The notes below the pieces were generated by a model that made no database searches, had not been told where the DNA came from, and worked only from the letters and a program-made list of their open reading frames with translations. Of a stretch of 42,853 nt of DNA, positions 27,904 to 36,012 are shown piece by piece (within the stretch, counting starts at the first letter, position 1; the number at the start of each line of letters is the position of its first letter). The translations under genes and the position numbers were made by a program. The stretch lies in the NCBI GenBank assembly GCA_027624865.1, contig JAQBTT010000003.1:1-42853 (forward strand), given 5' to 3'. The stretch is from a bacterium. GTDB taxonomy: Bacteria > Patescibacteriota > Minisyncoccia > Minisyncoccales > UBA10102.

Positions 27904-28623
27904 ATGTTTAGAAAACATCCATTTGTTGTAGGGACAATCCATCACATCTACAATCGTGGTGTGGCGAAGTGTTCCATTTGCGACAAAGAAACGGACTACT
28001 GGCGATTTCTGTAGGGTCTCTGTCTTTTTAGCGATACTAAGAGTACGGCAAGTATCCTTTGGCACTTGGAGCGTGAGCGAGGGCGGCTCTCCATGAATGT
28101 TTTAAAGGAATATCTTACACACCAGGGTATTGCTAGAGACTCATTGGTGCGTATTTTGGCCTACTGTGTTTTGAATAATCATTATCATCTTTTGATAGAA
28201 GAAATTAGCGAAGGAGGCATCACACAATTTATGCGTAAGCTTGGAGTTGGTTATGCAAAGTATTTCAATAATAAATACAAGCGGGTAGGGAGTTTGTTTC
28301 AGAATGTTTTTAAGAACGTTCTCGTGGACGACGATCGATACTTTCAATATCTTCTTGTGTATATCAATGTATTGAATCCAGCAGGCATCATTGAACCCAA
28401 TTGGAAAGAGGAAGGTTTTCAAAATATTGAGAAAGTGCTGGAGTTTGCGGAGCGCTATCAATGGAGCTCACATTTGGATTATCTTGGCAAACGCGGCTCT
28501 ATCATTTTAGACAAAGGCGTAGTGGCTACAATCTTTCCTACTCGCGAGTCATATTTTGAGTTAGTGAGATCGGTATTAGAAGGGAAACATTATAGAGAAA
28601 TTGAACATCTCGCTCTTGAATAG
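27904..28623 (+). pseudogene. RAYT-like Y1 transposase (RAYT-2) interrupted by an in-frame TAG
   Basis: MFRKHPFVVGTIHHIYNRGVAKCSICDKETDYWRFL*GLCLFS... VLNNHYHLLIEE... GYAKYFNNKYKRVGSLFQ. Same frame on both sides of TAG 28012-28014. RAYT-1 has WRFLQGLYLF at this position. Confidence 0.88.
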
Positions 28624-28632
28624 CTGGGTGCT

Positions 28633-28653
28633 GGGCTAAAACGGTTTTAGCCC
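28633..28653. repeat. GGGCTAAAACGGTTTTAGCCC palindrome downstream of RAYT-2
   Basis: Exact reverse complement of 27857-27877. Confidence 0.95.
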
Positions 28654-28668
28654 ACTCCCTTGAGTGAG

Positions 28669-29652
28669 TTAAAGACGCAGGAGGCCTATTTTTTCTCGAA
28701 CTTCTTCCATGGTTGCTTTTGCAATGGAACGCGCTCTTTCTTCACCTTGATGGAGGATTTCTTTTACGTACAGTTCGCGCGAATCAAGCTCTTCTTTTTT
28801 CTTTCGCAAAGGCGCCAGTTTTTTTATAAGAAGATCAACTAAAGATTTTTTAAAAACGGAGTATTCCTTTCCCTTAAATCTCTTTTCTGCTTGCGCTAAA
28901 GATTCATCTGAGAAGAGAGAGTATATGGTTAGGAGATTTGAAATTCCTGGTTTTTTCTTTGCGTCGTATTTAATTTCCTTGCCAGTATCGGTAACGGCGC
29001 TACGAATCTTTTTTTGGATACTTCCTGCTTCTTCAAAAACACCGATGGAAGATTCTGGAGAATCTGATTTGGACATCTTTCTTGCTGGTTCAGTGAGAGA
29101 CATAATTTTTGCCCCTTCTTTTACGAGCAGAGCTTCTGGCTCGGGGAATATCTTCCCGTACATGGAGTTAAACTTTTTTGCGATGTTGCGAGCAAGTTCA
29201 ATGTGTTGTATTTGATCTTTCCCCACAGGAACTCCTTGCGTTTTGTATAGTAAAATATCTGCTGCTTGAAGTACGGGGTATGTTAAAAGCCCTGCATTTA
29301 TATTTTTTACATTTTTAGCAGACTTATCCTTAAACTGAGTCATGCGTTCCAGCTCTCCTAAAGGGGTTAGAGTATTGAATATCCAAGCAAGCTCTGTGTG
29401 CTCTTTTATGTGAGATTGTACGAAGATAGCACATTTTTCAGGGTTGAGTCCTACGGAAAGAAGCTCAATGAACTTTGAGAGTGTGGTTTTGGAAAACTCC
29501 TTTGGGTCTTGGAGGGCGGTGAGTGCATGTAAATCAGCTATCATAAAAAAGGAGTCATGATTGTTTTGCAGCTCAGTCCAATTTTGGGTAGCCCCCAGGT
29601 AGTTGCCAATATGCAATTGTCCCGTAGGCTGTATGCCACTGAAGATACGCAT
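28669..29652 (-). CDS. trpS: Tryptophanyl-tRNA synthetase
   Basis: MRIFSGIQPTGQLHIGNYLGA (HIGH) and ARKMSKSDS (KMSKS). Confidence 0.96.
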   Translation of the reverse strand: MRIFSGIQPTGQLHIGNYLGATQNWTELQNNHDSFFMIADLHALTALQDPKEFSKTTLSKFIELLSVGLNPEKCAIFVQSHIKEHTELAWIFNTLTPLGELERMTQFKDKSAKNVKNINAGLLTYPVLQAADILLYKTQGVPVGKDQIQHIELARNIAKKFNSMYGKIFPEPEALLVKEGAKIMSLTEPARKMSKSDSPESSIGVFEEAGSIQKKIRSAVTDTGKEIKYDAKKKPGISNLLTIYSLFSDESLAQAEKRFKGKEYSVFKKSLVDLLIKKLAPLRKKKEELDSRELYVKEILHQGEERARSIAKATMEEVREKIGLLRL

Positions 29653-29743
29653 AGTGAATCAATTTCTAATTTTTAATTTCTAAACAATTTTTAAATTTAA
29701 AATTTTGAAATTGTTTTAGCATTTGAAATTTATCATTTTATCA

Positions 29744-31492
29744 TTATACCTCAATAATGACAGGGAGCACCATGGGATGACGGTTCATTTTCTTTTGCAA
29801 AAAGTTTGCAACTTCCTTCTTTATGTCATCTCGTACATGTACCCAGTTTACTGCTCCCTCAGCTTCCGATGCTTTATTTACAACGCTCACAACTCTACGC
29901 CGTACATCTCGCAAAAGGTCCTTGGATTCCCTTAGGTAGATAAAGCCACGGGAAATAATATCAGGGGAGCCTTGTACTGTTCCTTTTTGGCGATTTACCA
30001 CAACGATAATAACGAACATGCCATCTTTGGCAAGGTTCTGACGGTCTCGCAAAACAATCTCCCCAACGTCTCCTACTCCAAGGCCATCTACCATGATGAG
30101 GTTTGTAGGAACTGTCTTTTTATCAATAGAGATTTGAGAGGAAGTTAGATTCACAATATTTCCATTTTCTGGAACCACAATATTGCTTTCAGGGATACCT
30201 TCTTCCTTTGCAAGATCAGCATGAGTGTACATCATGGAGAATTGTCCATGAATTGGCATGAAGAACTTAGGCTTTATATATCCTATGATTTCTCGCAATT
30301 CTGCTTGTCCAGCGTGTCCTGAAGCATGAATATCCATCATCTTGTAGTGGAAAACAGTGGCCTGCTGGCGGTAGAGTTGATCTTTCACAAATTGAACGGT
30401 TCGTTCGTTTCCTGGAATAACAGAGGAGGAAAAGATGACAGAGTCACCTTTATGGATACGCAAAAGTTTGTGCTCTTTGTTAATGACACGCATCAATACT
30501 GCATTTTCCTCTCCCTGAGCTCCAGTAGAAAGAATAGTTATCTTTTCTTCGGGGTATGTGAGAAGCTCTTTTGTTGTAAGTATGGTTCCACTCTTTGCTT
30601 TAATGTACCCAAGTTGCTTTGCAATCTCTACGTTAGTTTTCATGGAGTACCCTTCAATAGCAACCCTTCTGCCGTGTTTTTCAGACAGCGTTATAATCTG
30701 CTGGATTCGATTGAGCAGGGAACCAAAGGTTGCGGTGATGATTCTCCCCTCTGCCTGTTTGAAAATTTCGTCCAGGTTTTCCATGATGACTTTTTCAGAA
30801 AGAGAATGATTGGGTTGCTCTGCATTTGTGGAGTCTGACATGAGCAGTAATATTTTACTCCTGCCAATCTTTTTCAAGCGTTCGTAGTCAGTTGGGGGAT
30901 CGTTTACCGGATTGTCATCAAACTTAAAGTCTGATGTGTGGACGATATTTCCCTGCGAGGTGGTGATAACAAATCCAAAGTTATCATTGATGTTATGATT
31001 TTGACGGAAAGGCTCTACGGAAAATGGCCCTATCTTCAGTATCTTTGCGTCCTCCACTGGAAAGATTTTTAGCTTGGGTTGTGCAGTGAAATCTTCTTGG
31101 CGCTTTGAAAGAATACCCTTGGCGAGGGGAGAGGCATACATAGGAGGGTTCCCAAGCTTTCCCACCAGGTAAGGGATAGCTCCAATATGGTCTAAGTGAC
31201 CATGGGTTATGAGAATTCCAACAATGTCTTTCTCTCTCCCCTTAAGAGAGATGATGTTTGGAATGATGTAGTCAATTCCTGGCATGTCTTCATCTGGCAT
31301 ACGAAGACCCATATCAACGATGAGGATTTTTCCTTTATCCTCAATAACCATCATGTTTTTTCCAACCTCTCCAAGTCCACCCAGTGGAGTAATTTTTATC
31401 CCAGGAGTGGCCGGCTGTTTTGTGTGTTGCTGCACAGCAGTCTCTACTCGTTTTATCGTAGGGACTACTTGTCTTGTTTGTGTTTGTATCAT
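29744..31492 (-). CDS. rnj: Ribonuclease J
   Basis: ITHGHLDHIGAIPYL metallo-beta-lactamase motif, MSDSTNAEQPNHSLSE, beta-CASP region HASGHAGQAEL. Confidence 0.93.
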   Translation of the reverse strand: MIQTQTRQVVPTIKRVETAVQQHTKQPATPGIKITPLGGLGEVGKNMMVIEDKGKILIVDMGLRMPDEDMPGIDYIIPNIISLKGREKDIVGILITHGHLDHIGAIPYLVGKLGNPPMYASPLAKGILSKRQEDFTAQPKLKIFPVEDAKILKIGPFSVEPFRQNHNINDNFGFVITTSQGNIVHTSDFKFDDNPVNDPPTDYERLKKIGRSKILLLMSDSTNAEQPNHSLSEKVIMENLDEIFKQAEGRIITATFGSLLNRIQQIITLSEKHGRRVAIEGYSMKTNVEIAKQLGYIKAKSGTILTTKELLTYPEEKITILSTGAQGEENAVLMRVINKEHKLLRIHKGDSVIFSSSVIPGNERTVQFVKDQLYRQQATVFHYKMMDIHASGHAGQAELREIIGYIKPKFFMPIHGQFSMMYTHADLAKEEGIPESNIVVPENGNIVNLTSSQISIDKKTVPTNLIMVDGLGVGDVGEIVLRDRQNLAKDGMFVIIVVVNRQKGTVQGSPDIISRGFIYLRESKDLLRDVRRRVVSVVNKASEAEGAVNWVHVRDDIKKEVANFLQKKMNRHPMVLPVIIEV

Positions 31493-31532
31493 AGTTATAA
31501 GTTAGTTATTATTTTGGTGCCTAGGGCGAGAC

Positions 31533-31576
31533 TTGCCATATCATTCGATATGGCACCCTATCGGATGATAGGGTGA
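31533..31576. promoter_or_regulatory. Two consecutive hairpins between tRNA-Leu and rnj
   Basis: GCCATATC-attc-GATATGGC then CACCCTATC-ggat-GATAGGGTG. Confidence 0.6.
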
Positions 31577-31585
31577 ACTCATCTG

Positions 31586-31667
31586 TGCTCTCGGTGGGAT
31601 TTGAACCCACAAGCCCTGCGGCATACGGTTCTGAACCGTACGCGTATACCAATTCCGCCACGAGAGC
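31586..31667 (-). tRNA. tRNA-Leu (anticodon CAG)
   Basis: GCTCTCGTGGCGGAATTGGTATACGCGTACGGTTCAGAACCGTATGCCGCAGGGCTTGTGGGTTCAAATCCCACCGAGAGCA. Cloverleaf stems pair by eye; long variable arm; CCA not encoded. Confidence 0.95.
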
Positions 31668-33674
31668 CTAGAAATTCCAAACTCTTTTTGTTTTAATGTA
31701 CCAATCTAAAATTCCAGAAAATCTCTGTGAAGGCTCAGATAGAAGTTGTCCTGCAATCCCCTTGATATCTTTTGTGGCAACATATTGGTATGGCAAATCA
31801 TAGAGAGCTATTGCAGGCATATCTTGCGAGAGCAGTTCTTGCAATTGAAATAGAAAATTACTTCGCTCGCTCTCATTGAGGGTTCTGCGAATTTGCTCCA
31901 AAAGAGTATCAGCTGCTGCGCTGTCGTACCCAGAAAGATTGAGTCCTGGGTCTTTTGTTTGAGAGGAGTGCCAAAAGGGAAGAGGGTCTGGAACTCTGCT
32001 GAGAATCTCTCCAAATAGGAGTACTTCAAAGTTCCTTGGTTTTAGCACATCTCGCTCCATTTCACCAGGGGCAAGGAGATTTATTTCAGTTACAATCCCT
32101 AGCTCCTCCCATGAGGATGCTATGAAGGAAGCTACGTCTTTTAATGGAGATTGATCCAACGTAGTAAGAATAAGTCGCAATGGTGCGTCTTCCTTTGCAA
32201 TGGAGCAAAGCTCATTTAGCTTGTCGCGAGTTGAAGGACCTACTGTTCCTGTTCCTTTTTTTAGCCCAAAAGGAGCTAGGACATCCTCTGCATATTTTTC
32301 TTGAAAGGTAATCACTGCTTTTTGAGTTGATGGACCAAACACTCCATTTGTAGTGCCCAATGGGTATACCTCAGGATCGCGGGCTAAACATTCTTGCAGG
32401 GCAGTAACTAAAGGACCTTGATTCCCTTGGCGAAGGTCCTTTGAAAATTCACTGGACACAAAAACCTTTACCAGGTCTCCTGATTCTGTTTTTTGATACC
32501 CTTCTTTGCCAAAGAGCGCGAGCGCTTCCTCAATATTTTTTACAACAAAAGGAGGAGCGGGAAAGGAGAATAGGTCAGGGCGCAAAAGAGAGGAGAGGAG
32601 AATTGCATTCCCATCAAATATTTTTGTATTCAGTTCTTCCTGGTCAAGGCTTACGGCAAGCGCCTCTCGTATGTTTTGCTCTGTAATTGGGGAGTTTGAC
32701 TCAAGGTTAAAGAAGAGTGAGTAGGAGCGAGGGATAGAGAACTCATATATCTTGAGTGCAGGATTGCGAAGGCGTCCTGGAGAAGGGTTCTCCAGAGAAA
32801 AGCTCTGCAGCTTTCCAGCATCAGCGGTGCGCAGTAGTTCTTCTTCTGTTGCAAAGAACTTGAATATGAGTTTTGCAATGTATGGTCCTTCAAGATGATA
32901 TTTTGCATTAATCTTCAATTCCACTTCACTCACCGAGCCTGACTTGGTGCGCTCTACATTTATTAGGCGATAGGGTCCAGTTCCTACAGGCTGGAGGTTG
33001 TATATAGAGAGGGCAAAGTTTTCAGGGCTAATATCTTCCCATATATGTTTGGGAATAATTTTTAATGTGAGGCGTTCAGGAAAGGAAGCAAAAGGATCCT
33101 TTAAGATAAAGCGTATTTTTGTGGGAGATATCTTTTGAATGTTCACCCCTACCCAGTTTGCTCGCACTGGGGACTTATAGCGAGGGTCTTGAATAGTTTG
33201 CACGGTAAAGAGAACGTCATCTGCATCAAATCCATACCCATCATGCCATCGTACATCTTCCTTCAAGTTTACCTCAAATATTCTTCCACCTTCTAGGATG
33301 CTGTAATCCTTTGCAAGGTCGGAGATGAGGTTCCCTGTATTATCATACCGAAGTAGTCCAGAGAAGATAAGTTGACTGAGACTTCTATCAACGTCATTTA
33401 CCTGTGCATACACTGGGTTTAAAAATCGAGGGGAGCCTATCATCCCTTCAGTTACTGTTCCTCCTCGCGTTGGCGTGAGCACGGTGTAGGTCATGTATAT
33501 ATTAGAAAGCAAGAACAGAAAAGAGCCAAAGAACACAACTGACAAAAGAAGCACTCCCTTTTTTTCTTTTGTGGAAAGCACCAAAGGGAGTTTTTTTATC
33601 TGACTAAAAGAAGGGAACTTAGTGTTCCGCAAAAAATCAGCAAGGTTGTTTATGAGAGGAAATTTTGGAAGCAT
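31668..33674 (-). CDS. ABC transporter oligopeptide-binding (SBP_bac_5-like) protein with an internal peptidoglycan-binding domain
   Basis: GGTVTEGMIGSPRFLNPVYAQVNDVDRSLSQLIFSGLLRYD and DVRWHDGYGFDADDVLFTVQ; internal LRQGNQGPLVTALQECL...YPLGTTNGVFGPSTQKAVITFQEKY. Confidence 0.85.
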   Translation of the reverse strand: MLPKFPLINNLADFLRNTKFPSFSQIKKLPLVLSTKEKKGVLLLSVVFFGSFLFLLSNIYMTYTVLTPTRGGTVTEGMIGSPRFLNPVYAQVNDVDRSLSQLIFSGLLRYDNTGNLISDLAKDYSILEGGRIFEVNLKEDVRWHDGYGFDADDVLFTVQTIQDPRYKSPVRANWVGVNIQKISPTKIRFILKDPFASFPERLTLKIIPKHIWEDISPENFALSIYNLQPVGTGPYRLINVERTKSGSVSEVELKINAKYHLEGPYIAKLIFKFFATEEELLRTADAGKLQSFSLENPSPGRLRNPALKIYEFSIPRSYSLFFNLESNSPITEQNIREALAVSLDQEELNTKIFDGNAILLSSLLRPDLFSFPAPPFVVKNIEEALALFGKEGYQKTESGDLVKVFVSSEFSKDLRQGNQGPLVTALQECLARDPEVYPLGTTNGVFGPSTQKAVITFQEKYAEDVLAPFGLKKGTGTVGPSTRDKLNELCSIAKEDAPLRLILTTLDQSPLKDVASFIASSWEELGIVTEINLLAPGEMERDVLKPRNFEVLLFGEILSRVPDPLPFWHSSQTKDPGLNLSGYDSAAADTLLEQIRRTLNESERSNFLFQLQELLSQDMPAIALYDLPYQYVATKDIKGIAGQLLSEPSQRFSGILDWYIKTKRVWNF

Positions 33675-33727
33675 TACCTATTTTAAGCAAGGCGAGAGCC
33701 AAGCTTTGTAAGCGAAGTGAAAGGTTT

Positions 33728-33943
33728 CTATATAACAAGATTAAGGAGAGCAAGACCAACAAAGAGAATTGCAAGGACAATAGTTGCGTAGTGAAGTTTC
33801 TGTTGCAAGCCACGCTTTGCTCCAAAAGAGCCACCATCTGAGCCTCCAAAGGCGCCCCCCAATCCTCCCCCACGCTGTTGCAGAAGAATAGAAATCACCA
33901 AAAGGACTGCTACTACTATTTGTATTATTGGTAAGTATGACAT
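33728..33943 (-). CDS. secG: Preprotein translocase subunit SecG
   Basis: MSYLPIIQIVVAVLLVISILLQQRGGGLGGAFGG: two TMs with a Gly-rich linker. Confidence 0.88.
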   Translation of the reverse strand: MSYLPIIQIVVAVLLVISILLQQRGGGLGGAFGGSDGGSFGAKRGLQQKLHYATIVLAILFVGLALLNLVI

Positions 33944-33956
33944 GTATTTTTTAGGT

Positions 33957-34298
33957 TTACACTTTTCCTCTTCCAAATAGGGAAAGGACTATTGTAGCTC
34001 CAGCTACTGCAAGGCCGGTCCATAGAAGAGAAAACAAGTTTGGAATATCAAATTCTGGGAAAATAATATCTAGCACCCACAGTCCCGCAAGAACGAATAC
34101 TGTTAAGATGACGAGTTTTATAATCAAAGAAAAAACATTGAGGAGGGGACGCGATACAATAATGATGATACCAAGAACGCCACCCAACATCAAGAAGCTC
34201 TTTATATCTCCTGTAAAGCTTACTCCTGGGATAAATTCAGTTGCTATCCATAGGCCGGCAAATCCTGCGAGCAGCGAGAGCACAACAGTATGAATCAT
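33957..34298 (-). CDS. Phage holin family / Phage_holin_4_2-like small membrane protein
   Basis: LLAGFAGLWIATEFIPGVSFTGDIKSFLMLGGVLGIIIIVSRPLLNVFSLIIKLVILTVF. ATG at 34298. Confidence 0.7.
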   Translation of the reverse strand: MIHTVVLSLLAGFAGLWIATEFIPGVSFTGDIKSFLMLGGVLGIIIIVSRPLLNVFSLIIKLVILTVFVLAGLWVLDIIFPEFDIPNLFSLLWTGLAVAGATIVLSLFGRGKV

Positions 34299-34330
34299 TA
34301 ATAAAAGTATACCTTTTTTCTGTATATACG

Positions 34331-34382
34331 TCAATCAGACTCTGTCACCTTTTTCGCGTGAAGAAGTCTATGATACGTAATG
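34331..34382 (-). pseudogene. Displaced original 3' end of uvrC (YHRLLHAKKVTESD*)
   Basis: Reverse strand reads ITYHRLLHAKKVTESD*, resembling a UvrC C-terminus. It lies ~311 bp beyond the equivalent segment in the current uvrC ORF. Confidence 0.6.
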
Positions 34383-34475
34383 GTCGCTTGTCGACCAAGT
34401 CTCCTCGCTCCTTAACAACCTTCGGTTTTTAATATTTTTCCACCACGGGGTCAAATACAACTGCTTGTCTTTGAC

Positions 34476-34630
34476 GGGCAATTTAGGCGAAGCTCCTGCG
34501 GAGCCGTTATAAATTGCCCAGGGGTCGCCGTGAGGCGACTACTTTCTTATAATGTACCCGGTGCGTTCTTTCACGCAATTTGAGGACAAATTGCTAGAAC
34601 GCCCGTCCAAGCAAAGCAGTTTGCTTGGAC
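34476..34630. other. Cluster of four strong hairpins in a uvrC-associated insertion
   Basis: GGGCAATTTA/TAAATTGCCC; GTCGCC-gtga-GGCGAC; GCGTTCT..GCAATTTG-agga-CAAATTGC.AGAACGC; GTCCAAGCAAA-gcag-TTTGCTTGGAC. Confidence 0.8.
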
Positions 34631-34641
34631 CCCGACCCCTC

Positions 34642-35964
34642 CTATGCATTTCGTATCATCGCCTTTTTTCTCAAAAGTCTATGATACGAAATGGCAAAGC
34701 GGTGCGCTTCATCTCGAATATGAAGGAACATATGCTCCAAAGGTCTTGGGAGGTCTTTTAATAGTATTGGTTTTGATTTACCAGGAAAAAATAGTTCATT
34801 TTGTTTTTTTGCCAAAGCCACCACTTGGATGCTGCTGCCTAAGCTAAGCTTAGGCAGCGCTTTGAGGGCTGAGCTGAGCTGACCTTTCCCTCCATCAATA
34901 AGTATAATTTGAGGATAGGGCCATTCGGGGTGGCTGAGACGTCTTTTTACAAGTTCTTCCATCATAGCAAAATCATTTGCCTTACCTGTAATATGTATCT
35001 TGTACTTTCGGTAGTGTTCCTTTGCAGGAACTCCTTTTACAAAGGTAACTTGTGACCCTGTTGATTCCTTCCCTTGAATATTTGAGATGTCGTATGCCTC
35101 AATACGGGTTATTTTTTTTGTAGTGGAAAATAGTTTTGCTAGGTCCTTTTCCATTGTGCTCCAATTTAGGGAAGGTGAGCCTTCAAGAGCAAGAAGTCTT
35201 GCGTGTGAGACAATACGCTCGAGCGCCAGAAATTGATCGCGAAGTTCTACGGCTTTTTCAAAGTCCTGATTCTTTGCGGCAAGGCCCATATCTTTTTCAA
35301 GTTTCTTTAAAACAGAGGTCTTCTTTCCTTTTAAAACAGCAATAAGGCCTTGGATATTTTTTTTGTATTTTTTTGTATCAGGAGCAGGGCCAGGGCAAAG
35401 TTGTAAATGGCAGTACTGGCACAACAAAGGTGGGTGCTTTTTTGCAGTGTACCCAGCTCCACTGCGCTGGGGCTGGGTGTAGTAGGGGAATACCTTGCGT
35501 AGTAATCGTAATACTCGCTTAATTGCCTTTCCCTCTACAAAGGGACCAATGTACTCTGCGGTGCCTAAGCTTAGCTTAGGAGCTCCTAAGCTAAGCTTAG
35601 GCACAACTGGCTGATGCGTCAAAAATACTCTTGGGAGCTCTTCTTTTGTGATAGCAACATAGAAATACTTTTTATCATCCTTCCACATAACATTGTACCT
35701 TGGTTGCCCCTTCTTTATGAGACGAGATTCCAGGAGCAGTGCATCAATATCTGATTCTGTTTTTATATATCCAATTTTCGTCACAGATTTTATAAACAAA
35801 TCATCTCTGTATGTTGGTCCCGTGAAATGGTTTTTCACCCGTTCTTTCAGATTTGATGCTTTTCCTATATATAAGATGGTTTTGGGGGATGACAAAGCAT
35901 ACACGCCGGGTGCCTTTGGGAGTTCATTGAGCTTTGACTTTGGGGAATATATGAATTTCTCCAT
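34642..35964 (-). CDS. uvrC: UvrC-like excinuclease subunit (GIY-YIG plus RNase H-like domain) with palindromic insertions
   Basis: LPKAPGVYALSSPKTILYIGKASNLKERVKNHF; EAYDISNIQGKESTGSQVTFVKG; RDEAHRFAISYHR. Contains VPKLSLGAPKLSLGT and LPKLSLGS inserts. Confidence 0.93.
   Translation of the reverse strand: MEKFIYSPKSKLNELPKAPGVYALSSPKTILYIGKASNLKERVKNHFTGPTYRDDLFIKSVTKIGYIKTESDIDALLLESRLIKKGQPRYNVMWKDDKKYFYVAITKEELPRVFLTHQPVVPKLSLGAPKLSLGTAEYIGPFVEGKAIKRVLRLLRKVFPYYTQPQRSGAGYTAKKHPPLLCQYCHLQLCPGPAPDTKKYKKNIQGLIAVLKGKKTSVLKKLEKDMGLAAKNQDFEKAVELRDQFLALERIVSHARLLALEGSPSLNWSTMEKDLAKLFSTTKKITRIEAYDISNIQGKESTGSQVTFVKGVPAKEHYRKYKIHITGKANDFAMMEELVKRRLSHPEWPYPQIILIDGGKGQLSSALKALPKLSLGSSIQVVALAKKQNELFFPGKSKPILLKDLPRPLEHMFLHIRDEAHRFAISYHRLLRKKAMIRNA
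34834..34858. repeat. TAAGC palindromic element inside uvrC (single copy)
   Basis: gctgcctaagctaagcttaggcagc; encodes LPKLSLGS on the minus strand. Confidence 0.95.
35561..35604. repeat. 44-bp perfect palindrome (two TAAGC elements) inside uvrC
   Basis: gtgcctaagcttagcttaggagctcctaagctaagcttaggcac; encodes VPKLSLGAPKLSLGT on the minus strand. Confidence 0.98.
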
Positions 35965-36012
35965 GACTGCATTGTACCCTTTTTACATGTGAAAGCCCGC
36001 GAAGCAGGGCTT

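Noticed and set aside
33957-34298. Prophage, suggested by the holin-like annotation
   Set aside because: This family is a common chromosomal membrane protein; no other phage genes in the window.
34552-34761. Plus-strand ORF MYPVRSFTQFEDKLLERPSK... as a gene
   Set aside because: It overlaps the hairpin cluster and the uvrC 3' end; its UvrC-like peptide arises from the inverted repeat, not from independent coding.
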